A stretch of DNA of 64,000 nucleotides from Bacteroidales bacterium UBA1189 (lineage in GTDB: Bacteria; Bacteroidota; Bacteroidia; Bacteroidales; Bacteroidaceae). Position numbers and translations under genes: made by a program. This document shows, piece after piece, positions 31,754-43,088 of this stretch; the stretch's first letter is position 1; each line of letters starts with the position of its first letter. The stretch covers positions 123 to 64,122 of the forward strand of contig DBYJ01000003.1 of NCBI GenBank assembly GCA_002309805.1, read 5' to 3'. The notes under the pieces are model-generated. The model was not told where the DNA came from and made no database searches. It was given only the letters and a program-made list of their open reading frames with translations.

Positions 31754-33542
31754 ACCGTTTCAACTTCTCCTGAACGAGCCAGCGAAAGGCATTGGTGAAA
31801 AGGAGATTCTGCGTAGGGTCGATGAACTCCTCGTCGCCATGCCCCATATTCAGGTATATCATGCGGTATTTCCTGTTCGTCCAAACAATAGGGAAGTCGC
31901 CATAGCTGACGATGTCCTTGATGCCGAAGGGGTACATCTTGGGCGAGATGGAGAGCAGCACCTCCACATTCTCATTGGCTCGTGGCGAGGGGGAGAACTG
32001 GTAGAATTCGCTGGCAGGTACCACGAACTCATTTGGCAACGTGCGGGTTATGGGATGGTCGGCCTTCTCCACCTCTACCAAAGCAGGCTGGGGAGGCCAG
32101 TTGTTGCAGAGGAATGCGCCACAGCCCAGGAACTCGTTCAGCCAAAGCCAGCGGGTGTTCCTGTCGTTGTAGCCTGAGCCATGAAAGCCCATCCACCCTC
32201 CGCCTTGTTCCATGTATTCCTCGAATGCGCGACGGGCCTCCTTGCTTGAGGGTAACGTGTTGAGCATCACCACCACGTCGTATCTCCGAAGGGTATCGAG
32301 GCTTGTGGGGCACTTCGTCCGTGTGTCGTAGGTGAAGCCCTCGCCGTAGGAGAGTTTGTGGAAGAAATGGAGTGCCTGACGGTCGAACTCCACGTGGGCT
32401 GACTCCGCATAAGGGTCATAGACGAACAACGCACGGAACCTCACGCGATTACCTGCATAGTCGGCAGGGTAGGGGGCAGCCTCGCCTCGCATCAGAATAG
32501 CGCATACCACATCGCGAAGAGCCTTCTGATGGTCGTCGCCATACTCCCAGTACATCCCTCCACGCAAACGATGGTCCAGGATGTATTGGCACTTGATGCC
32601 CAGCGAGCGCTCGTTCTCGTAGCCCATTACCAGTTCGCCCTTATCATTCGTCAGGTAGGGCACCATCGACTGCTCATGCCAGCACTCCGTTATTTCCTTC
32701 TTCTTGTCAGCTTGTTGACTTGTCGACTCGTTGACCTTTAAAAAAGTGTCAGGACGCTCGCAATAGCCCATTGTTCCTCGTCCGTAGAGCGGCATGCCCA
32801 AGACCATCTTTTCCGCAGGGACGCCAGCCCGCAAGTGGGCCTCCACAGCCCCCGAGGTCGTCATCCAGCCCGAGATGTCCGACGGATAGAGTGCCGAGTG
32901 GTGCTTGGGTGCAGAAGCCATATCGTAGGCCATCACATTCACCCAGTCGAGGTAGTCGATGCAGGCTTTGAAGTCAATATAGGCTCCGTTGGCAACTGTG
33001 GCACAGGTCAATAGCTGCTCCTTCCCCAACTCCTGTCGCAAGTCGCGCATCAGCAGGGTGAAGTTCCTGGTGTCCTCGCGTGACGAGGAGATGCCTGCCG
33101 ACGACTGCGTAGGGTATTCCCAGTCGATGTCGATTCCGTCGAGCCCGAACTCGCTCACAACCCTCTGGCAATCTTGGGCAAACGCTTTTCTGTGGTTTTC
33201 GTCAGCAGCCATCTCGCTGAATCGCCCGCTGCCCCATCCTCCGATGGAGAGCACAACCTTCAGGTCTTTCTTCTGCCTTTTCAGACTGACGATTCTCCGC
33301 AGTCTCTCTTCATTATCGATGCGCACGCCATCAAAGGAGTTGTTCACGTGTCCGAAGGCGTAGTTGATGTGCGTCATGACGTCAGGGTCAGGGATGGTCC
33401 TCGTCCACGACGTCACGTATGCCACTACTACTTTCTTGCCGTCGTCCGTTGACTCCATCAACTCATTTCCTGCAACGGCTCTTGTCACATTCCACGTCAG
33501 TAACAATACAATAGCAAGTGCTATCCTGGATATTTTTGACAT
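31752..33542 (-). CDS. GH18 chitinase-like protein fused to a ThuA-like domain
   Basis: 596 residues from the ATG at 33542, which gives the clean signal peptide MSKISRIALAIVLLLTW; an ATG at 33563 is also possible. The N-terminal ~370 residues are GH18: VVVAYVTSWTRTI, KVVLSIGGWGSGRFSEMA and the catalytic DGIDIDWEYP. The C-terminal ~220 residues resemble ThuA (trehalose-utilisation/glutamine-amidotransferase-like): YMEQGGGWMGFHGSGYNDR, FPIVWTNRKYRMIYLNMGHG. A Ser/Gln stretch NESTSQQADKKK comes from a GTTGAC-type repeat. Role is probably glycan breakdown, location periplasmic or outer membrane. Confidence 0.88.
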   Translation of the reverse strand: MSKISRIALAIVLLLTWNVTRAVAGNELMESTDDGKKVVVAYVTSWTRTIPDPDVMTHINYAFGHVNNSFDGVRIDNEERLRRIVSLKRQKKDLKVVLSIGGWGSGRFSEMAADENHRKAFAQDCQRVVSEFGLDGIDIDWEYPTQSSAGISSSREDTRNFTLLMRDLRQELGKEQLLTCATVANGAYIDFKACIDYLDWVNVMAYDMASAPKHHSALYPSDISGWMTTSGAVEAHLRAGVPAEKMVLGMPLYGRGTMGYCERPDTFLKVNESTSQQADKKKEITECWHEQSMVPYLTNDKGELVMGYENERSLGIKCQYILDHRLRGGMYWEYGDDHQKALRDVVCAILMRGEAAPYPADYAGNRVRFRALFVYDPYAESAHVEFDRQALHFFHKLSYGEGFTYDTRTKCPTSLDTLRRYDVVVMLNTLPSSKEARRAFEEYMEQGGGWMGFHGSGYNDRNTRWLWLNEFLGCGAFLCNNWPPQPALVEVEKADHPITRTLPNEFVVPASEFYQFSPSPRANENVEVLLSISPKMYPFGIKDIVSYGDFPIVWTNRKYRMIYLNMGHGDEEFIDPTQNLLFTNAFRWLVQEKLKR

Positions 33543-33596
33543 GCCTATATTCCTTTTATCCACGTCACTTTACTTTTAGTCGCTTTTTCGCGTGTG

Positions 33597-33604
33597 CAAA
33601 GTTA
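33597..33604 (-). promoter_or_regulatory. Bacteroidota -7 box for GH18-ThuA
   Basis: Minus-strand TAACTTTG, 54 nt before the start chosen. Confidence 0.5.
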
Positions 33605-33679
33605 ACGAAAAAAACTCATTCTACAAAGAACTGCTCCTCTACTTTCAAAGATTATTTCCTTGCTCTTTTTCCTGATTCG

Positions 33680-33784
33680 CCTACTCTGTCTATAAACAGC
33701 GCCCCTGTTTATATAAACGCCTCCCCTGTTTATAAAAGAAATCAAACGTTGCAAAAACCCAATCAAACATTCTTTGAAATGAAC
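33680..33784. repeat. 21-nt tandem array E (five units of mixed type)
   Basis: Consecutive 21-nt units: 33680-33700 (starts like array G, ends TATAAACAGC), 33701-33721 and 33722-33742 (CCCCTGTTTATA, as in array B), 33743-33763 and 33764-33784 (AATCAAAC type, as in array D). The rest of the 480-bp gap has no gene; 33785-33960 is unassigned sequence. Confidence 0.8.
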
Positions 33785-33986
33785 AACCCAAACAAAATGG
33801 GGAATTTCGCTCGCTTACGCGTACCTTTAACGGGACTCCACCCATTTAGACAGGCGTCGCTTCGGGAAAATGTAAAAAGACTGTATTTCTTGTTTTTCCT
33901 CTCGGCTTGGCCTTCGACTAAGATTGTTCACACTCAGCAAATAGAAAAAATATTCTTTTGCTCTCGCTTAATCGCATTTTTATCTC

Positions 33987-33994
33987 TATCTTTG
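33987..33994 (+). promoter_or_regulatory. Bacteroidota -7 box for pncA
   Basis: TATCTTTG followed by CAG, 29 nt before the pncA start. Confidence 0.6.
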
Positions 33995-34022
33995 CAGGCA
34001 GGAAAAAAATAGATTAACGATT

Positions 34023-34571
34023 ATGAAGAAACTATTATTGATTGTCGATGCCCAGTATGACTTCATTAACGGGTCGTTGCCTGTGCCTGGCGCTGAAGAG
34101 GCTATGAACGAGTTGAGCCGCTGGATGGACGAACAGGAGCGCGGAACGTATGACAACGTGGTGCTTACTGCCGACTTCCATACGTGGGAGCATGTGTCGT
34201 TTGGGCAATGGCCCGTGCATTGTGTGGCTCATACGCAGGGGGCTGCCATCTGGCAAGCTGTGTTGGAGGCTGCCTATAAACTTTGCCCGCAGACGAAAGT
34301 GCTTACGAAGGGCACGCTGAAGGGCAAGGAGGAATACTCCATCTTGAAGAATGCCGTGAGCCGCAGGCGACTGTTGCCCCTGTTGGACGAAGCTGAGCAG
34401 ATTGATGTTTGCGGCATTGCAGGCGACGTCTGCGTGCTGGATACGCTGAAAGACCTTGTGGCGTCGGGCTATAAAAAGAAACTGAACGTGCTGCTGCCCT
34501 TCTGTCCCTCGCTCGACGGAGGCAAGGCGCTGGATGATTATGTAAAAAGGTTAAAGACGGGAATGGTTTAA
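34023..34571 (+). CDS. pncA: Nicotinamidase / isochorismatase-fold cysteine hydrolase
   Basis: 182 residues. Probable deamidation of nicotinamide to nicotinate for NAD salvage. LLIVDAQYDFINGSLPVPGAE supplies the catalytic Asp; TADFHTWEHVSF the metal-binding region; KGTLKGKEEYSI the catalytic Lys; VCGIAGDVCVLDT the nucleophilic Cys. The pncB gene follows 95 nt downstream with only a repeat between, which strongly supports nicotinamidase over other isochorismatase-fold roles. Confidence 0.9.
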   Translation: MKKLLLIVDAQYDFINGSLPVPGAEEAMNELSRWMDEQERGTYDNVVLTADFHTWEHVSFGQWPVHCVAHTQGAAIWQAVLEAAYKLCPQTKVLTKGTLKGKEEYSILKNAVSRRRLLPLLDEAEQIDVCGIAGDVCVLDTLKDLVASGYKKKLNVLLPFCPSLDGGKALDDYVKRLKTGMV

Positions 34572-34660
34572 CGTTGAACGTTTAACGTTTAACGAGGCTG
34601 GCGCGATGGCATCGAAGGACGTGTTCGTTAAACATTAAACCTTAAACATTAAACGAGAAA
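34566..34660. repeat. 95-bp inverted-repeat element, copy 2
   Basis: Nearly identical to 13868-13962 (GAGGCTGGCGCGATGGCATC, AGGACGTGTTCGTTAAAC shared). It fills the pncA-pncB gap and overlaps the last bases of pncA, so it is part of the pncB leader. Confidence 0.75.
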
Positions 34661-34666
34661 CGAAAA

Positions 34667-35884
34667 ATGAAGAATACAATGAAGCCGATTATCACTCATT
34701 TTACTGACGATGATTTGTATAAGTTCAGCATGTGCTGTGCCATTCTGAACTGCTACCCCCGTGCTATGGTGCGTTACCGCTTTGTGGATCGTAACAATAC
34801 CGTCTATCCCAAAGGCTTTGACGCGTTAGTGCGCGAGCAGGTGAAATATCTGGAGGACTTGCGCTTTACGGACGAGGAGCAGGCCTATATGGAACGCCGT
34901 TGCAAATACATCCCTACATGGTTTTTTACCTATCTGAAAGGCTTCCGCTATAATGCCGACTGGGTGAAAGTGGAACAGGACGCAGAGGGACATCTGCACA
35001 TCAGCTTCGAGGGCTATTGGCACCAGACGGTTCTGCTGGAAGTAAAGGTGCTTGCCATCGTGTCGGAACTCTACCATATCGTCAATGGCGACATCGACAA
35101 AGTGGATTACGATGCCTACTACCGGAAATCGTATGACAAGGCTGTGCGGATGCTTAAGGGCGGACTGAAGATTGCCGACTTCGGCTGTCGGCGCCGTCTT
35201 TCGCACGATGCTGAGGAGGTGGTAGTACGTGCCTTCCATGATGCATCACAGAAAGTGAAAGGGCCTGGCGTATTCACAGGCAGCAGCACGGTATGGTTTG
35301 CCATGAAGTACGACGTGACTCCCATCGGCACTATGGCGCACGAATTCATTTCGTCCATTGCCGGCATGTATGGTCCTCAGGAGGCCAACCACATCGCTAT
35401 GGACATGTGGCAGAAGACGTTCATTGGCAGTCTGGGAATTTTCCTATACGACACGTTTGGCTTCGATGCCTTCTCCCATAATTTCTCGGAACACTTTGCC
35501 CGCGTGTTTAGTGGGTTGCGCGTCGATAGCGGCGACAATCTGGAGCAGCTGGAGAAAATCTGCGCCAAGTACCGCGAATTCGGCATCGACCCTGCCTCGA
35601 AGCAGGTGGTGTTCAGCAATGCGCTTGATACCGACAGGGCCCTTGCCCTCCATAAAGCTGTGGCAGGACGTGTGCAGGATAGCTACGGCATCGGCACGCA
35701 CCTGACGTGCGACTTCGGCGACTTGGGCATACAGCCGATGAACATCGTCATTAAGCTGGTTGCCTCGAAGATAACGGAGAAACGTGAATGGAGCCCTACC
35801 TGCAAGATGAGCGAGGACAAGGGAAAATACACGGGCGACAAGGAGACGTTTGAAATCTTCAAAAAGTTGCTTCACATCAGCTAA
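34667..35884 (+). CDS. pncB: Nicotinate phosphoribosyltransferase
   Basis: 405 residues. It joins nicotinate and PRPP to nicotinate mononucleotide. ITHFTDDDLYKFSMCCAIL is the standard start; GCRRRLSHDAEEVVVRAF and GTMAHEFISSIAGMYGPQEA are substrate-site motifs, the His being the phosphorylated residue candidate; LRVDSGDNLEQLEKI and KLVASKITEKREWSPTCK complete it. With pncA it forms a salvage pair; prs and nadD elsewhere in the window feed the same pathway. Confidence 0.95.
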   Translation: MKNTMKPIITHFTDDDLYKFSMCCAILNCYPRAMVRYRFVDRNNTVYPKGFDALVREQVKYLEDLRFTDEEQAYMERRCKYIPTWFFTYLKGFRYNADWVKVEQDAEGHLHISFEGYWHQTVLLEVKVLAIVSELYHIVNGDIDKVDYDAYYRKSYDKAVRMLKGGLKIADFGCRRRLSHDAEEVVVRAFHDASQKVKGPGVFTGSSTVWFAMKYDVTPIGTMAHEFISSIAGMYGPQEANHIAMDMWQKTFIGSLGIFLYDTFGFDAFSHNFSEHFARVFSGLRVDSGDNLEQLEKICAKYREFGIDPASKQVVFSNALDTDRALALHKAVAGRVQDSYGIGTHLTCDFGDLGIQPMNIVIKLVASKITEKREWSPTCKMSEDKGKYTGDKETFEIFKKLLHIS

Positions 35885-37730
35885 GCACTTCCATCACACA
35901 CCGCTTGCAGTCGAAGCGGAGGGGGAAGCGCCGTCCGTCGGCAGAGATAAGTACAAGGGGGGCTTTCAGGTTCTTTTGTGCATGCTGATGCTTAGGGCAA
36001 ACACCTAGGCTGTAGCGCAGGCAATGGCGACAAGTCATCAAGACGGCATGAGGGGGTTCTTTGAGCTCAAACGCAGGCTCAATTGATTCTGCTCCTATCT
36101 CGCGGTAGAACGATTCTGCCTCGTGATTGGCTACATTCGCACGATAAGATAAAATAGGTGTTGTTTTATTGTCAGTCTTTGAGAATTGCTTTGTGGGATG
36201 CGCGCTGTTCTCTGACAGATTATCTTTTCCCATGCGGAGTGAATGAAGGAAAACCTCTACTGCTTGACGTCGCATATCGCTTAGGACTGAGGAGGGAATA
36301 AACATCTCCTGACTCCACTCAATGGAAACATCCTTGGCTTTCAAGATGGTGCCTCCCAGCTTGGAGAGTTGTTTGCGGATGTTGTCTGCCTGAGGCGTGT
36401 TGGCGAGTGTTTTCTTCATGGGGAAGCATCTTACTGCCGATTTGCCATCTGGCTCCGAAATAGCAATGGAAAAGCCAAAGGGAATTTCGCGGAACGCAAT
36501 GCAGACAGGAATATGGCGGGAGGCTGTTCTTGTATGGGTAAGGTTTCGCTCAAACTCTGCGTCGTAGTTACGATAAAGCATACGGCCCTTAAGTGAGCGC
36601 CAAGTAGCATCCGAATCGGGGTTGGGGAAGAGACGCTCTGACTCGGCACGATTGATGCGGAAACCTATCAGGTTGCCGTCTTCGGTGAAGGCGCAGACTC
36701 CGTCCCCATTGTGAAAGGGAGAATTGGCGCGGACAGTCAAGTAGTCTTTGCCGACAAAGGTGATGACTCCCATAGGTTCTCCAATGGATTTAGGAGTGTT
36801 GAATGATCCTATGTCGTCAGCACGTCCGTGCAGAAAATAATCTGTGAATCCCCTGTTGAAACTTTTGGCAGGATCAGGAGTAAAAGAGAAGGTGACGTCT
36901 CCCTTGCTGCTATGTGTGTACTCAGGGCGTCGGGCAATAATTTCGTCCAGTTTCTGACGGTAATAGGAGGTAATGTTCTTGACGTAGCCGACGTCCTTTA
37001 GTCGTCCCTCGATTTTGAAGGAGGTGACGCCGGCATCGAGAAGTTCTTCAAGCCAGCGACTGCGGTTCATATCCTTCAGCGAGAGCAGGTGGCGGTTACG
37101 GATAAGGGTATTGCCCTCAGCATCCTCCAGGGAAAAGGGCAGACGGCAGAACTGGGCGCACTCCCCCCGATTGGCAGAACGTCCAAAGCAATGCTGCGAG
37201 GCGTAGCATTGCCCGCTATAGCTGACGCAGAGTGCACCATGCACAAAGACCTCCAGAGGCATGTCGGGGACAGCCTCATGGATGTCAGTAATCTCTTTCA
37301 GCGATAGTTCGCGTGCCAGCACGGCCTGGCGGAATCCTAGTTCTTTCAGTAGCCTCACTCTCTCCGGCGTTCGATTATCCATCTGCGTGGAGGCGTGGAG
37401 TGGAATAGGGGGGAGGTTCATGCGCAGCAGGGCGGTGTCCTGAACGATTAGGGCATCCACTCCCATACGGAAAAGTTCCCAGATGAGTTGCTCCGCTTCG
37501 GCGAGTTCGTCATCGTATAGGATGGTGTTGACCGTAACGTAGATGCGGACGTTAAACGGATGGGCATATTCCACTAGCTGGCGAATGTCCTCGAGCGAAT
37601 TACCTGCTGCCGAACGGGCACCAAAGCGAGGCGCTCCGATATAGACGGCATCAGCACCGTGGTCCACAGCAGCTATACCGCATGCTAAGTCACGAGCAGG
37701 GGAGAGCAGTTCAATTTGTCTTGGCTTCAT
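35877..37730 (-). CDS. U32 family peptidase (TrhP-like)
   Basis: 617 residues from the ATG at 37730; an ATG at 37766 would overlap metA. The U32 core is MKPRQIELLSPARDLACGI and HGADAVYIGAPRFGAR, then VFVHGALCVSYSGQCY, the U32 signature. Cysteines in QHCFGRSANRGECAQFCR, and CRHCLRYSLGVCPKH with CKRCV at the C-terminus, could hold a metal cluster. Homologues such as E. coli TrhP modify tRNA uridine 34, others cleave collagen. The last 8 nt overlap the convergent pncB end. Confidence 0.88.
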   Translation of the reverse strand: MKPRQIELLSPARDLACGIAAVDHGADAVYIGAPRFGARSAAGNSLEDIRQLVEYAHPFNVRIYVTVNTILYDDELAEAEQLIWELFRMGVDALIVQDTALLRMNLPPIPLHASTQMDNRTPERVRLLKELGFRQAVLARELSLKEITDIHEAVPDMPLEVFVHGALCVSYSGQCYASQHCFGRSANRGECAQFCRLPFSLEDAEGNTLIRNRHLLSLKDMNRSRWLEELLDAGVTSFKIEGRLKDVGYVKNITSYYRQKLDEIIARRPEYTHSSKGDVTFSFTPDPAKSFNRGFTDYFLHGRADDIGSFNTPKSIGEPMGVITFVGKDYLTVRANSPFHNGDGVCAFTEDGNLIGFRINRAESERLFPNPDSDATWRSLKGRMLYRNYDAEFERNLTHTRTASRHIPVCIAFREIPFGFSIAISEPDGKSAVRCFPMKKTLANTPQADNIRKQLSKLGGTILKAKDVSIEWSQEMFIPSSVLSDMRRQAVEVFLHSLRMGKDNLSENSAHPTKQFSKTDNKTTPILSYRANVANHEAESFYREIGAESIEPAFELKEPPHAVLMTCRHCLRYSLGVCPKHQHAQKNLKAPLVLISADGRRFPLRFDCKRCVMEVLS

Positions 37731-37738
37731 CCTCGTCT

Positions 37739-38542
37739 CTAACCTCTGCAATAATGATTCAGCCAATTAGCAAAGAGCCGGCGTCCGTTCTCCTGCCAAG
37801 TATCCACGATGGGAAGGGCGGGGTTGTCATTGACATAGTAGTTCCGCGGGGGGCAGACGGGGAGTCCACGGGACACATCGCGGCGGTACTCATTGTCAAG
37901 CGTTCGGAGGTTGTATTCCTGATGCCCGACGAGGTAGAATTCCAGTCCATTCATACATTCGACGATGGAGATGCCCGTTTCGTCAGAACGTACCAGCACA
38001 GTAACGTCTGCACAGGCGTCAATCTCGCTGTTTGTCATGCTGGTGTGACGGCTGTGAGGGATGCAAAGCGGCTCCTCGATGCCCTGGAATAGAGGGTGAT
38101 CTGGGATGAGGATGTGCTGGGGAAAGATGCCGGAGAGTTTGTGGGGATATTCCTCGAAACGGCTGATGCCGTGGAAGTAATGCAGCGCTGCCTGTGCCCC
38201 CCAGCAGACATAGAGCGTCGGGATCTGGCGTGCCCTCAGCCAGTCCATCAGTCTGCACAATTCGGGCCAATAGTCCACATCCGGAAAATCCACCCAGTCA
38301 AAGGGAGCGCCTGTGATGATAGCCCCGTCAAGGGGCTGCGAACCGTCGTCATGTGCTTGGCAGACGGCTTCAGAACCTGTGTAGAGCGCCATGTGCTCAG
38401 CGCTGGCGTGGCGCGTCACATGGCTGCTCATTTTGGTGAGGATGAAGTGAACGGGCTCGGCCGACTCCGCACAGATGTGTGCGAAGTCGGCTTCCGTCTC
38501 CTCCTTGTTAGGCATCAGGTTCAGCAGCGCAATGTCAAGCAT
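37739..38542 (-). CDS. metA: Short homoserine O-acyltransferase (MetA family)
   Basis: 267 residues against about 305 for typical MetA: the usual ~38-residue N-terminal arm is absent. The start is real, since an in-frame TAG lies 9 nt upstream and DIALLNLMPNKEETE is the conserved core. The catalytic Cys is in YVCWGAQAALHYF, and the His/Glu pair in LVGHQEYN. After TGAP the specificity position is Asp (TGAPFDWVDF), where E. coli has Gly and acetyl-CoA-using enzymes have Glu. The product probably acylates homoserine for methionine synthesis. Confidence 0.88.
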   Translation of the reverse strand: MLDIALLNLMPNKEETEADFAHICAESAEPVHFILTKMSSHVTRHASAEHMALYTGSEAVCQAHDDGSQPLDGAIITGAPFDWVDFPDVDYWPELCRLMDWLRARQIPTLYVCWGAQAALHYFHGISRFEEYPHKLSGIFPQHILIPDHPLFQGIEEPLCIPHSRHTSMTNSEIDACADVTVLVRSDETGISIVECMNGLEFYLVGHQEYNLRTLDNEYRRDVSRGLPVCPPRNYYVNDNPALPIVDTWQENGRRLFANWLNHYCRG

Positions 38543-38582
38543 AAAGCACTAACCTTTAATCTATAACTTCTTTACTGTCGCT

Positions 38583-40622
38583 TTACCAAATCTTTGCGCG
38601 GTTTTCGGGAGCGATGTAGAGGGCATTGTCGGGTGTGACGTGGAAGGCGTCATACCAGGCATCGATGTGGGGCAGAGTGCCGTTGACGCGCCAGCGGCCC
38701 AGCGAGTGGGGATCGCTCTTGGTGCGGTTGCGGATTTCCTCATCGCGAATCTGTCCGGCCCACACGGCAGCATAGGCAAGGAAGAAACGCTGGTCAGGGG
38801 TGAAGCCATACTTCACTTCCTGCGGCTGATCCTTGGTGGCATTCTTGAAAGCGCGATAGGATACCATCAGTCCTCCGTGGTCAGCGATGTTCTCGCCCAG
38901 CGTGAGAGCACCGTTGCCGAATAGTCCGGGCAGTACCTCGATGTTGTTGAAGTGATCCACAAGCACTTGCACGCGCTCCTTGAATTTGTCAGCGTCGCCC
39001 TCGGCCCACCAGTCGGCGAAGTTGCCGTCCTTGTCGAACTGACGTCCCTGATCGTCGAATCCGTGCGTCATCTCATGTCCGATGACCACACCGATAGCAC
39101 CATAGTTGAAGGCATCGTCGGCATTCATGTCGAAGAACGGATACTGCAGGATGCCTGCTGGGAAGCAGATCTCGTTGGTTGTCGGGTTGTAGTAGGCATT
39201 CACCGTCTGGGGTGTCATGTGCCATTCCGTGGGGTCAACGGGCTTCTTGAATTTGCGCTTCAGCATGTCGTTCCACATGAACTTGCCTGCCTCAACCATG
39301 TTGGCGTAGAGGTTCTTCTGCGGGTCGATGGTGAGTTCGCTGTAGTCCTTCCATGTGTCGGGATAGCCGACCTTGACGTAGAAGGCATCCAGCTTCTCGT
39401 GGGCACGCTGCTTGGTTTCGGCGCTCATCCATTCCTGGTCGTCAATACGCTGACCCAAAGCAATCTGAAGGTTCTTGACGAGGTTTACCATGCGCTCCTT
39501 GGCAGCTGCGGGGAAGTACTTTTCGACGTAGAGTTGGCCGATGGCTTCGCCCATCAGTCCGCTGACAAGGCTCGTGGCACGTTTCCACATGGGCTGCTGC
39601 TCCTGACGTCCGCTCATCACGGTGCCGAAGAAGTCGAAGTTTGCTTTGTCGATAGAGGTGCTGAGTTGTCCTGCGCTACCGGCAATGCACTGCCACTCCA
39701 TGTAAGCCTTCTGGTCTTCCACGGGAACCTCAGCGAGGATGGCTTCCACCTCGTGGATGGGTTCGGGCTGGTTCACATCAACTTCTTCCACACCATTCAT
39801 GCCGAGGGTGGTGAAGAGGTAGTTCCAGTCGATGCCGGGGAACTGCTTGCAGAGGTCTGCATAGCTCATCTTGTGATAGTTGGCAGCGGGGTCACGCATC
39901 TGCACATTGCTGTAGCTGACGCGGGCGATGCGGGTTTCGATGCCGAGGATGCTCTCCATCTTCTTCTGTGCTTCGGCCTCGTCGAAGCCACAGAGAGTAA
40001 ACATGCGTACGATGTGCTTCTTGTACTTCTCGCGGATGGCGGTTGTGGCTTCATCGGTGTCGAGGTAGTACTCCTTCTGTCCGAGGGTCAGTCCGCCCTG
40101 GCCAACCTGGACGATGTTGTTCTTGCTGTTCATCATGTCGGCTCCGACGTACATGCCGAAGTAGCCTTCGACGCCCTCGAAGCTGAGGTTAACCATTTCC
40201 TTGAAGAGCTGGCTGCGATCCTTGATGGCAGCGATGCGAGCCAACACGGGCTTGATGGGTTCGATGCCCTCTTTGTCGCGGCGCACGGTGTCCATGTAGA
40301 GGTTGTAGAGGTCGGCAATCTTCTGTGCGTTCGTGCCGACGGGGTTTTCCTTGGCGGTAATCTCGTCGATGAGGCCTTTCAGCTGTTCGCGGTTGTCCTC
40401 GGCAAGTTTGTCGAAGCTGCCGTAGCGGGCATACTCGGCGGTGAGGGGATGGGTGGCCATCCAGCCGCCACAGGCGTACTGGTAGAAATCGTTACCTGCG
40501 ACAACGGTAGTGTCGAGGTTCTCAGGCTTAATGCCGGCATTGTTGTCCATGCTTTTCTTCTCTGTGCAGGCCACAACGGCTGATGCCGCCATAGCCACGA
40601 TGATTAATTTGTTTCTTTTCAT
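38583..40622 (-). CDS. M13 family zinc metallopeptidase lipoprotein
   Basis: 679 residues. A lipoprotein signal peptide (AASAVVACTEKK) puts it in the periplasm or outer membrane. The N-terminal helical M13 domain spans about 40-410, and the catalytic domain shows VIGHEMTHGFDDQGRQFD (HExxH) and GENIADHGGLMVSYRAF, whose Glu is the third zinc ligand. NAYYNPTTNEICFPAGILQ is also conserved. It is a neprilysin-like oligopeptidase, PepO type. A repeat-poor gene, it lies downstream of the ABC-F gene. Confidence 0.94.
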   Translation of the reverse strand: MKRNKLIIVAMAASAVVACTEKKSMDNNAGIKPENLDTTVVAGNDFYQYACGGWMATHPLTAEYARYGSFDKLAEDNREQLKGLIDEITAKENPVGTNAQKIADLYNLYMDTVRRDKEGIEPIKPVLARIAAIKDRSQLFKEMVNLSFEGVEGYFGMYVGADMMNSKNNIVQVGQGGLTLGQKEYYLDTDEATTAIREKYKKHIVRMFTLCGFDEAEAQKKMESILGIETRIARVSYSNVQMRDPAANYHKMSYADLCKQFPGIDWNYLFTTLGMNGVEEVDVNQPEPIHEVEAILAEVPVEDQKAYMEWQCIAGSAGQLSTSIDKANFDFFGTVMSGRQEQQPMWKRATSLVSGLMGEAIGQLYVEKYFPAAAKERMVNLVKNLQIALGQRIDDQEWMSAETKQRAHEKLDAFYVKVGYPDTWKDYSELTIDPQKNLYANMVEAGKFMWNDMLKRKFKKPVDPTEWHMTPQTVNAYYNPTTNEICFPAGILQYPFFDMNADDAFNYGAIGVVIGHEMTHGFDDQGRQFDKDGNFADWWAEGDADKFKERVQVLVDHFNNIEVLPGLFGNGALTLGENIADHGGLMVSYRAFKNATKDQPQEVKYGFTPDQRFFLAYAAVWAGQIRDEEIRNRTKSDPHSLGRWRVNGTLPHIDAWYDAFHVTPDNALYIAPENRAKIW

Positions 40623-40652
40623 ATTACCTTATATTATATAATGGTTTGTTGT

Positions 40653-42530
<1,878 letters not shown>

Positions 42531-42573
42531 GCTGCCGCGTATCGTTTAAGGTACTCTCGTACCTTTCGGGCGG

Positions 42574-42581
42574 CAAAGGTA
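42574..42581 (-). promoter_or_regulatory. Bacteroidota -7 box for the ABC-F gene
   Basis: Minus-strand TACCTTTG, 44 nt before the start. Confidence 0.6.
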
Positions 42582-43088
42582 CAAAAAACGGGGGGATGAA
42601 AAAAGGGCGGGGGGCTTTTTTTCTTTTTACTTCACAACTTCACAACTTCACAACTTCACGCTTTAACATTTCTTTACACCATGGAAAAAGAAGGAAAAGG
42701 CGGGGGATGGATATCAATAGACGGGAAAATGTCCTGTATATAAGCGTCTTGACAGATGAGATGCTTTGTCATCTGTTCGTAGATGACGCCGTCGGCCATT
42801 CCCTCCGTAGTCAGCGGCGCGCCAAAACGCTCGTTGTTTTGCCCGATAGTCATGCCGCGTTTGATGCTAAAATCGCGTTTGATGCCTCAAAAATAAGACG
42901 GATCGTGTGTTTTTTGCCTGTTTAAGCCCCAGAAATCGCACTTGTGACAGGGAAAACGCAGCCGTTTTAGCCTTTCTTTCCAAGCCCATTTTGCAGAATT
43001 AACCGTTTGCCTCTTCATCAAACCCATTATACAGCCCTATAAATCAGACAGCGCGCCCGAAAAATCCCGCAGCCCTGCGGGAAAGAGC

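Noticed and set aside
42596..42925. 109-residue open frame upstream of the HU-like gene
   Set aside because: It starts in the G-rich/CTTCACAA repeat and has no recognisable protein features.
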